Virus record (IMG/VR): IMGVR_UViG_3300030333_001914
Span: 1-29,153 of that record
Strand: one strand, 5' to 3'
DNA: 29,153 bases
Source: a virus
The first letter of the stretch is position 1. Each line of letters opens with the position of its first letter. Shown one piece after another: positions 7,463-14,517 of this stretch. The notes under the pieces are model-generated. The model made no database searches and was not told where the DNA came from. It worked only from the letters and a program-made list of their open reading frames with translations. Made by a program: the position numbers and the translations under genes.

Positions 7463-8217
7463 ACATAATGATAAGCGTATCTGATTTTAAAGATGCGGTT
7501 GAGGCAATTTGGCTAAAAGGCAAATATAAGTCCTCAACCACATCTAAGACTGATGTTGTAAGCAATTCATGCTTATGTGTCTTGAAGACAAACCAACTCG
7601 CATTCTATAATGGAAATGATAAATGCGCATTGAATGTAAATAAAAATATTGAATATCCTTGCCCAGAAGATAAAGAAAAAATGTTTATTTTTGATATTGA
7701 AAAGGCAATGAAATACCTTAAAACATTTAAAGGTGATTTGTATTTAAGATTAACTGATTCAAATCTAATGATGAAATGTAATAGTTCTACTGCTAGAATA
7801 CCATTATTAGTAGAACATACTGCTATAGGATTAATTAGTAAAATTATTAATATAGATATTAAACCGCCTGTAATTTTTGGTAAAACTGAATTGCCTTGTC
7901 AATTAATGTTTAACGGTAAAGCCTTTGCAGATGCAATTAAATTTTGTAATGTAGTAGGAACTGCAACGTTTAAGATTAATTACAGTGCAGATTCACCACA
8001 AGCGATTGTTTCTTCTAGAAGTTTTAATAGAACAGAAAAAGCAAGTCAAAGTTTTGTTGTTATTAATCCAAATGAAGAAAGCATGACAGTAGAGTTTTCT
8101 GCACCATTAGATAAATTTTGTAACGATGAAGTTATGACTATATTTAGTGGTGATGATAAACCTATTCTTTTAATAGGAACAGATAGAAAGTTAGTGATAG
8201 CACCATATGTGAGGTAG
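7459..8217 (+). CDS. pcn: PCNA-like sliding clamp
   Basis: 252 residues, the normal length for a PCNA protomer (two clamp folds). The C-terminal half carries the recognisable end VMTIFSGDDKPILLIGTDRK and a final VIAPYVR, equivalent to the conserved P-L-x-L and LAPRV-type C-terminus of archaeal PCNA. The N-terminus (ISVSDFKDAVEAIW) is also clamp-like. Partners encoded nearby are RFC small subunit, the split polymerase (PIP box QTTLDKWW) and possibly the P-loop protein ending in ITLNDFM. ATGA overlap with the RecA-like gene and 5-nt spacing to the polymerase gene indicate one operon. Confidence 0.88.
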   Translation: MNIMISVSDFKDAVEAIWLKGKYKSSTTSKTDVVSNSCLCVLKTNQLAFYNGNDKCALNVNKNIEYPCPEDKEKMFIFDIEKAMKYLKTFKGDLYLRLTDSNLMMKCNSSTARIPLLVEHTAIGLISKIINIDIKPPVIFGKTELPCQLMFNGKAFADAIKFCNVVGTATFKINYSADSPQAIVSSRSFNRTEKASQSFVVINPNEESMTVEFSAPLDKFCNDEVMTIFSGDDKPILLIGTDRKLVIAPYVR

Positions 8218-8222
8218 ATAAA

Positions 8223-9938
8223 ATGATTATTAGTGTATCAGATAAAAATAATATAATTGGAATTAGATATAGAGATGAAAAGAATAAGCGTGTGGAAAAG
8301 GCAGTAGGATTTGATGATTTCAAACCCTACTTTTATATTCTTGCTACCGCAAAAAGGCCAGAAGAAGCGGTTATTACACATAAGTATACCAAAAGAAAAG
8401 TAAAAACTAAAATACATTATGAATTAACTAACGAAAAAAACCTTCAAGGTCAAGAATTAGTTAAAGTAACATGGTCTCCTTCTCAACCAGAACTTTCTAA
8501 AACGTTGAGAAACCTATGGCCAAATACTTATGAAGCAGATGTGGCTTACCATTATAGGTATGCTATTGATAACTTTACAGAATTTCCTAATTACGAATTG
8601 CGAAAATTTTATTGGGATATGGAATGGGTATCTGATGACCATCAACATAACGGTGCAATTACTTGTATTTGTTATTATGATAGTTATGATAAATTTTACT
8701 ATGTTTATACTTGGTTTCCAAATTCAAGAGACAATGATAAACAAAGCAAATTAACAATGTCCACATTTGGTGAAGACGAGCCAGGAGTTGTAAGAGTTTT
8801 TGATTCAGAAGAATTAATGCTTCTTGAATTTTTGTTTGACATTCAAGACAAAGACCCCGATATGTTAATTTCATGGTTTGGTTCTAAGTTCGATTTACCA
8901 AAACTTATTACTAGACTTAAGCATAATAATTTAGACCCAAGAGGTTTATCTCCCTTTAATGATGTTAAAGGCGTGTATTTTGATGTTATGGAAGGCACGT
9001 ATAAATTAACAAGAACAATAGAAAATTATTCTCCTATAGAACAACCGATTAGAGGAAGATTGACTTTAAACCTTGACTTAGCATTTGAAAGACAATGGAA
9101 TGATGCTCAGAAGGGAACGTTGCCTTCTCTTGCATTAGATTATATATCAGAAAATATATTAGGGGATAATAAATTAGTTAGTGAAAAATTCCCCGATAAA
9201 AATGATTTCTTTAATAGAGGATGGTTAGAAGATACTGAAACATATATTAAATATGCATATAAAGATGTAGAATTAATTGTAAGGATTGATGAAGAAAACT
9301 TTACATCAGAAGCAGTTTTATCTTTACAACGTTTACTGATTGCCCCCTTTGATGCTTGTTTTTATGCAAGTAATATGGGCGGTATATACTTTATGCGTAA
9401 TGCTGATTGGAAAGCACCAACAGGTTCTAAAGATGTTAAAGTGGATTATGAAGGTGCTATGATTTATGACCCTTCATCAGAAGGTACAAACGGATTACAT
9501 TTAGGTGTTGCTGCATTTGACTATGCGGGTTTGTATCCATCAATGATGATTGCAAGAAATATATCATGGGAAACTAAGTCTGATAAACCAACAGAATTTG
9601 GTGTTAATATTCTAACACCGAGAGATTTTAGTGATGAAACAGTAAAGGATATGAGATACTTCAAAACTGATAAGTTAGGTCTTTTACCTAGAGCAGTTTT
9701 AGAATTAAAAGAACTTAGAAATGAATATAAGAAAAAGATGAAAGAGGCTACTACAAAAGAAGAGTATGCAAAGTGGAATACTAATCAAATGGCTGTAAAG
9801 CGATTAATGGCCTCTTTCTACGGTGTGGTTGGTTATCAAGGATTTGCTTGGGCTGATACTGATTTAGCCGCTAGTATTACTGCTAGTGCTAGAGAAGCAA
9901 TTAGAGAAGCAGCGTTTATAGTGAGAGGATTAGAATGA
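8223..9938 (+). CDS. polB: Family B DNA polymerase, N-terminal part (exonuclease + palm A/fingers)
   Basis: 571 residues. Exonuclease motifs: Exo I WDMEW (Asp132, Glu134), Exo II SWFGSKFD, Exo III YAYKD (Tyr344, Asp348). Polymerase motif A is FDYAGLYPSMM (Asp433). Motif B is KRLMASFYG (Lys526). The frame stops after the helix ITASAREAIREAAFIVRGLE, directly before where motif C should begin. No conserved block is missing, and the last bases form an ATGA junction with a tiny gene. The remaining palm and thumb are encoded at 10381-11289. Division into a part of about 570 aa and a smaller part echoes the split PolB of Methanothermobacter, where two subunits assemble into an active enzyme. Confidence 0.95.
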   Translation: MIISVSDKNNIIGIRYRDEKNKRVEKAVGFDDFKPYFYILATAKRPEEAVITHKYTKRKVKTKIHYELTNEKNLQGQELVKVTWSPSQPELSKTLRNLWPNTYEADVAYHYRYAIDNFTEFPNYELRKFYWDMEWVSDDHQHNGAITCICYYDSYDKFYYVYTWFPNSRDNDKQSKLTMSTFGEDEPGVVRVFDSEELMLLEFLFDIQDKDPDMLISWFGSKFDLPKLITRLKHNNLDPRGLSPFNDVKGVYFDVMEGTYKLTRTIENYSPIEQPIRGRLTLNLDLAFERQWNDAQKGTLPSLALDYISENILGDNKLVSEKFPDKNDFFNRGWLEDTETYIKYAYKDVELIVRIDEENFTSEAVLSLQRLLIAPFDACFYASNMGGIYFMRNADWKAPTGSKDVKVDYEGAMIYDPSSEGTNGLHLGVAAFDYAGLYPSMMIARNISWETKSDKPTEFGVNILTPRDFSDETVKDMRYFKTDKLGLLPRAVLELKELRNEYKKKMKEATTKEEYAKWNTNQMAVKRLMASFYGVVGYQGFAWADTDLAASITASAREAIREAAFIVRGLE

Positions 9939-10069
9939 GTACATTAGATACTATTGAATTATTAATAAAGATTGCTGCATTATCATTTGTATTAACATAT
10001 GGTATGTGGTATATAGGTAGTGCTATTGATTTTGTATTAATTAAATATTTAGGAGAGAGAAATAAATGA
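9935..10069 (+). CDS. 44-aa single-TM microprotein between polymerase halves
   Basis: Begins in the ATGA that closes the polymerase N-part and ends in another ATGA. The peptide starts MSTLDTIELL and holds one hydrophobic stretch (about residues 9-37, containing AALSFVLTYGMWYIG), then a basic tail with GERNK. AGGAGAGAG near its 3' end serves as ribosome-binding site for the next gene. No family recognised. Conserved overlaps on both sides argue that it is translated. Confidence 0.5.
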   Translation: MSTLDTIELLIKIAALSFVLTYGMWYIGSAIDFVLIKYLGERNK

Positions 10070-10155
10070 AGTGTAGATGTGGAGAAAAAATGGTAGCATT
10101 CCATTATATTTATAAATGCTTTAAATGTAAAAACGAAGAATGGAGGGGGTTATAA
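10066..10155 (+). CDS. 29-aa Cys-rich microprotein
   Basis: Starts with an ATGA overlap and a good upstream AGGAGAGA. The peptide has CRC at 3-5 and CFKC at 18-21, a minimal four-Cys metal-binding knuckle, and ends NEEWRGL. No family recognised. It is second in the cassette between the two polymerase genes, and the following gene starts inside it. Confidence 0.5.
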   Translation: MKCRCGEKMVAFHYIYKCFKCKNEEWRGL

Positions 10156-10292
10156 TTAGAACTTGTAAATCCTGCAATCAACCGATTAATCAGAAGAACA
10201 CAAAAGCATCTGATTTAACAGGAAGAATATTATGTGGTATTTGTTATTTAGAATGGAAAAGAAAAGAAAGAAAGGAGAAAGGATTAAAATGA
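10140..10292 (+). CDS. 50-aa zinc-finger-like microprotein
   Basis: ATG at 10140 lies inside the previous small gene in another frame. CKSC at 9-12 and CGIC at 32-35 form a two-knuckle zinc site, followed by a highly basic tail (WKRKERKEKGLK) suitable for nucleic-acid binding. It ends in ATGA with the next gene. Function unknown. Confidence 0.5.
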   Translation: MEGVIIRTCKSCNQPINQKNTKASDLTGRILCGICYLEWKRKERKEKGLK

Positions 10293-10384
10293 AAAATTAT
10301 TGTTCGTGTCAATTTAATAAAGGACATTCAAATGTTGATAAAGAAGGTAAATGTACATATTGTAGATTAAAGGTGAGACCATGA
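10289..10384 (+). CDS. 31-aa Cys-rich microprotein
   Basis: Starts in an ATGA overlap after AAGGAGAAAGG. CSC at 5-7 and CTYC at 27-30 could coordinate one metal. It ends in ATGA with the polymerase C-terminal gene, and its own last codons contain GGTGAGACC, placed as the ribosome-binding site for that gene. No family recognised. Confidence 0.5.
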   Translation: MKNYCSCQFNKGHSNVDKEGKCTYCRLKVRP

Positions 10385-11289
10385 AAGTAGTATACGGTCA
10401 TACAGATTCTATTTATGTTCAAGTTCCAATGAATAGAACAGGCGAAGTTCTTGATTTATTAAACACCAAAGTTAGAGAAAAGTTTCCTAATGTTATGGGA
10501 TTAGAAGAACACCCTGTAGTATTAGAATTTGAAAAGTATTATGAGTCTTTAGGGGTAGGTATAACAAAGAATAGAAATGCAGGTCTTATTTCTTGGAAGG
10601 ATGGTGAATATTTAGATGAGCCAGAATTTGTTATGACAGGGTTTTCTGCTAAAAGAGTAGCAATTACTAAATTAGCAAAAACTGTTCAATTAGAAGTTTT
10701 AAATAGATGGGTAGCACAACAATCAGAAAAAGAAATAACTGATTATTTAAGAAAAGAGTATAATAGAATTTTAAAAGGTAATTTTTCTATAGATGAAGTA
10801 ATTAACAGAACCAGATTTAGACCTGAAAGATTTCAATATAAATGTGAATCATGTGATTTTACTTATAGTGTTGATGATTTATTAGAAATACATAATGAAT
10901 TCTCAACAAATGCTTTTTGTAAAAAGTGTGGAGATGATTTATCTATTGTTACTTTAGCAGGTAAAAGGCCTCAAATTAGTAGTGGCGTTGAAGGTGTTCT
11001 TTGGTATAATCAATTTGCTTCTTCACCGATTACAGATTCATATATTTATATGAAAGTATCAGATGATACTAATAGACCAAGTTATGTAAACCCAATAACA
11101 GGACAAAGAAAAAGACCATCTTTTGTATCTGCACCTAATTTGGTTGATTTAGAAACAGAGAAGCCAGATTATAAACACTATGCAGATTCTGTTATTAAGA
11201 AGGCAGAACCTATTTACAGGGCGATGGGTTGGGATTTGAATAAAATAACAATTGATGAAAATCAAACAACATTAGATAAGTGGTGGTAG
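10381..11289 (+). CDS. polB: Family B DNA polymerase, C-terminal part (motif C, thumb, PIP box)
   Basis: 302 residues. Motif C appears at once: YGHTDSIYV, with His7 in place of the usual first Asp of DTDS and the catalytic Asp9 kept. KNRNAG (63-68) matches the KKRYAG-type block. A four-Cys site (Cys155, 158, 180, 183) is inserted in the thumb region and is not typical of archaeal PolB. The extreme C-terminus QTTLDKWW is a canonical PCNA-interacting motif (Q-x-x-h-x-x-a-a). Joined to the upstream 571-aa part the total is about 873 residues, normal for an archaeal or viral family B polymerase. The two parts probably assemble into one enzyme. Confidence 0.93.
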   Translation: MKVVYGHTDSIYVQVPMNRTGEVLDLLNTKVREKFPNVMGLEEHPVVLEFEKYYESLGVGITKNRNAGLISWKDGEYLDEPEFVMTGFSAKRVAITKLAKTVQLEVLNRWVAQQSEKEITDYLRKEYNRILKGNFSIDEVINRTRFRPERFQYKCESCDFTYSVDDLLEIHNEFSTNAFCKKCGDDLSIVTLAGKRPQISSGVEGVLWYNQFASSPITDSYIYMKVSDDTNRPSYVNPITGQRKRPSFVSAPNLVDLETEKPDYKHYADSVIKKAEPIYRAMGWDLNKITIDENQTTLDKWW

Positions 11290-11290
11290 T

Positions 11291-11383
11291 ATGAATAGAA
11301 TAGATAAAATGATATTAATGTTTAGATATAATACAGCACTGAATTTAGAACAGATGAGAAAACAAATGGAGGAAGAAGAATGA
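11291..11383 (+). CDS. 30-aa microprotein
   Basis: Starts 1 nt after the polymerase stop and ends in ATGA with the next gene. The peptide is a probable amphipathic helix with several Met and a Glu-rich end (QMRKQMEEEE). The GGAGGAAG motif at its end is the ribosome-binding site of the following gene, so it could also be a leader for translational coupling. No family recognised. Confidence 0.4.
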   Translation: MNRIDKMILMFRYNTALNLEQMRKQMEEEE

Positions 11384-11571
11384 CGGACAGAAGAACAAAG
11401 GCACAATTAGTAAATGTTTTAAAATATCAAGCAGATGTTATTGATAGCAAAAATGAAGAAATTAAGGCACTAAAACAATGTGTGATTTTAATGTCTAAAC
11501 ACTTAGAAATAACGAACACAGAATTAAAATTACCATGGAAATTAGGCCCAAAAAGTGAGGAAGAAGAATGA
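11380..11571 (+). CDS. 63-aa coiled-coil protein
   Basis: Residues about 8-45 form a likely coiled coil (LVNVLKYQADVIDSKNEEIK and on). The end is Pro-containing and acidic (GPKSEEEE). ATGA overlaps on both sides place it in the operon between polymerase and Cas4-like nuclease. No family recognised. Confidence 0.55.
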   Translation: MTDRRTKAQLVNVLKYQADVIDSKNEEIKALKQCVILMSKHLEITNTELKLPWKLGPKSEEEE

Positions 11572-12434
11572 GAGAATATACATATGAATGGTATCCAGAA
11601 AGATATGATGATGAAAACGAACCCATACTAAAGATTACCAAATCTTCGTTTGGTTCTTTTCAATGGTGTCCTAAGAAGTATGAATTTTCATACCCTCTTA
11701 GAATGCCTCAAACAACAAGTGAAGCAATGATTAAAGGCACTGTTGTACATAATAGCAGAGAGGACTTCTTTAATGAATTTGATATTAATAAGGCAGAAAA
11801 TCTTTCCTTTACTGAATTAGTAGAATATAATATGGGTCTTCATCCTATTGATGATTATACTGAAATGTATAGAACCCTTTCTGTTTTTGAAGCAGAACGG
11901 TTTATTCAAGCAAAAGAGAATGATTCTATACATGAATATTTGCCCGTTATTAATGAATTATTATTAGATGCGGAAATATATATCCCTCACGATTTAAACC
12001 CAAAGTGTATATTAGAAAGGAATTATACTGTACATCTACAAGGCATCATTGATAGAATGTTTGTTCAAGATGGAAAGTATATACCTATTGAATTAAAAAC
12101 AGGCCCTTGGAAAGATTATAAACTAACTAGTATGAGAAAAGAATTAGCGTTTTATAAGATACTTATTGATGCTATGAGCGATGAAGAAAAGATAGCGGCG
12201 GGTTTAGACGTTAATGCAGAAGTAACAAATTGGGGTTGGTATTATCCAGCCTCTAATTATATTCAAGTAGAAAAGGTTAAGAAGCAAAGTATCACTGCCG
12301 TATATAGAGGTATAACAGAATTGATTAAGGCATATGAAAGAAAACAATTTAATGCAAAATATTATTATAAAACTTGTAGTCATTGTAGTTTTTATTCAAT
12401 ATGCCCAACAGCACAGGAACAGGAATTTTTATGA
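11568..12434 (+). CDS. Cas4-like PD-(D/E)XK exonuclease with Fe-S cysteines
   Basis: 288 residues. Four cysteines flank the nuclease core as in Cas4/AddB: Cys34 (FQWCPKKY) and C-terminal Cys270, Cys273, Cys279 (TCSHCSFYSICP), likely holding a 4Fe-4S cluster. His61 (GTVVH), Asp162 (QGIIDRMF) and Glu175-x-Lys177 (IELKTG) make the metal site, and RKELAFY at 190-196 matches the QxxxY motif. The family comprises DNA exonucleases used in end resection and, in CRISPR systems, spacer processing. No CRISPR array or other cas gene is near, so a role in viral recombination or replication is more likely. Confidence 0.85.
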   Translation: MREYTYEWYPERYDDENEPILKITKSSFGSFQWCPKKYEFSYPLRMPQTTSEAMIKGTVVHNSREDFFNEFDINKAENLSFTELVEYNMGLHPIDDYTEMYRTLSVFEAERFIQAKENDSIHEYLPVINELLLDAEIYIPHDLNPKCILERNYTVHLQGIIDRMFVQDGKYIPIELKTGPWKDYKLTSMRKELAFYKILIDAMSDEEKIAAGLDVNAEVTNWGWYYPASNYIQVEKVKKQSITAVYRGITELIKAYERKQFNAKYYYKTCSHCSFYSICPTAQEQEFL

Positions 12435-12805
12435 TAGAAGAAAAAGTAGTTAAAAGATTAAAAGAAGGGAATTGGACATTCCAACAAATTAGTAATGTGT
12501 CAACACTAATTGATGAAATAGCATCAAGCGTTTATGATGAGTTAGATGCAAAAGCCAAATTAGATTTAGTTTGGAATGTAGAAATATATGATGGTGACTA
12601 TAAAGTACCATTTGGCCAGATATTTGCTGAACAAGTGTCAGAAGAATTGAAGGCTAGAATAGCAGAAATAATAAAAACAGAATTAGAAACTGCAAAAGTT
12701 AATTTTAATAAGGAGAATAAAAATGAGATACCCAAGAGAAGTATGGGCAGGAAGCCACATAAGGAACGCACCACAGATGAAAAGAGCGATAGTAAGAAAT
12801 CGTGA
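12431..12805 (+). CDS. Hypothetical protein overlapping the primase gene
   Basis: 124 residues from the ATG at 12431 (ATGA overlap with the nuclease gene). An upstream in-frame ATG at 12401 is less likely. The first 95 residues are helical and acidic to neutral. The last 28 are basic and low-complexity (KRSMGRKPHKERTTDEKSDS). That tail is read from DNA that also encodes the primase N-terminus in another frame (83-nt overlap). No family recognised. Confidence 0.6.
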   Translation: MIEEKVVKRLKEGNWTFQQISNVSTLIDEIASSVYDELDAKAKLDLVWNVEIYDGDYKVPFGQIFAEQVSEELKARIAEIIKTELETAKVNFNKENKNEIPKRSMGRKPHKERTTDEKSDSKKS

Positions 12806-13739
12806 TGAATATACAACGTGGGTTAATGCGTTTAATGGAAAGATGAATTGTTATACAACAGTATATGATTTTGCAAATTTTGCTATTGACAATAAAGTAG
12901 AATCAAGTGTAATATTAGATAGAATGTTTTTAGATTTTGATGCACATAATGAGCCGATTGAAAATGCTTTTGTTGATGCTAAGAAAGTGCATGAAAAACT
13001 ATTAGAGGATGACATAATACATATGGTTTATTTTAGTGGAAACGGTTTTCATATTATTGTTTATGGGGAAACAGCCAATGATATCAGAAGCATTCAACAG
13101 TCTTTTTCAAACTTATATGAGATTGCCCCTACGCTTGATAAATCAGGTATACAGATTAACAGACTTAAAAGAATACCTAACACTGTTAATCTTAATAGTG
13201 ATGGGCCTTATTTTTGTATTCCTCTAACTGAATTAGATTTAGCATTAGGTATTGATAGTATTCTTAAAAAATCAAAAAAGGGTAATTATCCTAGTGAGAA
13301 ATTTGGTAATAGATTAATGAAATGGAAAAAGGTTAAATCTATTGAGGCTAGTGATATAGAAATAGAAGCACCAAAACCCGCAGGAGAATTACCTATTTTA
13401 CCTTGTTTAAATAGTTCTATAATGGTAGAAAATCCTGGTCATTTTGCTAGAGTTTATTTGGTTCAATGGTATAGAGATATTTTAACATTAGGTGAAAGAG
13501 AAATTGATGCAAATAAGAAAGAAGAAGTTGTTTCAATTATTATGAAAGAACTTAAAACAATTGCAGATAAACCAAATGTTTGGTTAGATTGGAATGAATC
13601 TGTAACAGAAAATCATGTAAGGTTTGTAGTAAACGGCGGATACCATGCACCTAGTTGTAAAGATAAATTAATTCCTCAAGGTTATTGTATTGGTAAATGT
13701 TGGAGATATCCAGAACATAAGTATGGTGATGAAGAATGA
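12723..13739 (+). CDS. Archaeo-eukaryotic primase fused to a PriL-like Fe-S domain
   Basis: 338 residues, start supported by AGGAG seven bases upstream. The catalytic PriS-like part shows the metal pair DFD at 71-73, SGNGFH at 105-110, and the Arg-rich NRLKRIPNTVN at 146-156. From about residue 223 the sequence follows the PriL C-terminal Fe-S domain: LPCLNSS (Cys228), a NPGHFARVYLV helix, then HAPSCKD (Cys312), QGYC (Cys322), GKCW (Cys326) and PEHKYG. Four cysteines in this order match the 4Fe-4S ligands of archaeal/eukaryotic PriL. A single-chain enzyme combining catalysis and initiation is inferred. The role is primer synthesis for the viral replisome. Confidence 0.85.
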   Translation: MRYPREVWAGSHIRNAPQMKRAIVRNRDEYTTWVNAFNGKMNCYTTVYDFANFAIDNKVESSVILDRMFLDFDAHNEPIENAFVDAKKVHEKLLEDDIIHMVYFSGNGFHIIVYGETANDIRSIQQSFSNLYEIAPTLDKSGIQINRLKRIPNTVNLNSDGPYFCIPLTELDLALGIDSILKKSKKGNYPSEKFGNRLMKWKKVKSIEASDIEIEAPKPAGELPILPCLNSSIMVENPGHFARVYLVQWYRDILTLGEREIDANKKEEVVSIIMKELKTIADKPNVWLDWNESVTENHVRFVVNGGYHAPSCKDKLIPQGYCIGKCWRYPEHKYGDEE

Positions 13740-13849
13740 ATAACCTAGATTGTAGATTATTTCTCATATTCCCTTTATGTGGTTATAATTGGGAATGGGA
13801 TGCTATCTTAGAAGGAGTATGGTTGGTGATGAATATATGCAGAGATTAA
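13736..13849 (+). CDS. 37-aa hypothetical microprotein
   Basis: Starts in an ATGA with the primase stop. The peptide is hydrophobic and Trp-rich, with RLFLIFPLCGYNWEWDA and three Cys. It ends 13 nt inside the next gene. Its 3' end provides the GGTGAT that positions the ERCC4 start. It may be a real membrane or Cys peptide or only a coupling leader. Confidence 0.35.
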   Translation: MNNLDCRLFLIFPLCGYNWEWDAILEGVWLVMNICRD

Positions 13850-14517
13850 TTATTGATAGTAGAGAGAATTCAGAACTGTTTAAAGAGATAACAGATGAAT
13901 GTGTTAAAATGAATATATTAACTGAAAAACAATGGTTGGAAATAGGAGACTATGTATTTTCTGATATGTGTTTTGAAGCAAAGTCTTCTATTGATTTTTT
14001 ACAGTCTGTTATTAGTAAAAGGTTATGGAACCAATTAGATAATATGGATAGGCATTATGAGCATTGTATTCTTATAATACATGGTTCTATTCATGATGCT
14101 TTATCGTATAAAAATTACACAAATCTAAATATTCCTAATAGGTTATTAAGTAATAAATTTTATGGCGCATTAGGAAGAATCACTTTAGATACAGATGTAA
14201 AGGTGTTTTGGACAGAAGGCCCAAAAAAGGCTGCTAAAATTGTAGCAACATTATGTAAAATGAGGCCCATAGAAAGAGATGTAATAAAACCACACTTATT
14301 AAAAAGAATAACTACAGAAGATTTAAGGTTAAATATTCTTTGTAGCATTAAAGGAATTAGTGAAGTTAAGGCTCAAACATTAATACACGAGTTTGGGTCT
14401 ATTATGGAAATAGGAGAAGCCACAATAGATGAAATATCTAAATTAGATGGTTTTGGTAGTGTCTTAGCAAAGAGAATAATAGACACGTTAAATAGTGAAG
14501 AGAAGGTAATAATATGA
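13837..14517 (+). CDS. XPF/Mus81-type structure-specific nuclease (ERCC4 + HhH)
   Basis: 226 residues from the ATG at 13837, six bases after GGTGAT. Upstream in-frame starts at 13789 and 13819 lack good spacing. ERCC4 nuclease motifs: IIDSRE (Asp7, Glu10), GDYV (37-40) and FEAKSSIDF with Glu47, Lys49 and Asp53. The family signature is ERKxxxD, and here the Arg is Ala. The C-terminal part (about 150-222) is a double helix-hairpin-helix (ISEVKAQTLIHEFGS and LDGFGSVLAKRI). It lacks the helicase domain found in Hef. Likely role: cutting branched or flapped DNA in replication or recombination. ATGA overlap with the next gene. Confidence 0.88.
   Translation: MQRLIIDSRENSELFKEITDECVKMNILTEKQWLEIGDYVFSDMCFEAKSSIDFLQSVISKRLWNQLDNMDRHYEHCILIIHGSIHDALSYKNYTNLNIPNRLLSNKFYGALGRITLDTDVKVFWTEGPKKAAKIVATLCKMRPIERDVIKPHLLKRITTEDLRLNILCSIKGISEVKAQTLIHEFGSIMEIGEATIDEISKLDGFGSVLAKRIIDTLNSEEKVII

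Noticed and set aside
9935-10384. Intein or split intein at the polymerase break
   Set aside because: Neither boundary shows an intein Cys/Ser start, TxxH block or HN end, and the intervening DNA reads as separate small frames with their own stops.
11568-12434. CRISPR-Cas locus because of the Cas4-like gene
   Set aside because: There is no repeat-spacer array or other cas gene in the window, and stand-alone Cas4-like nucleases are common in viruses.
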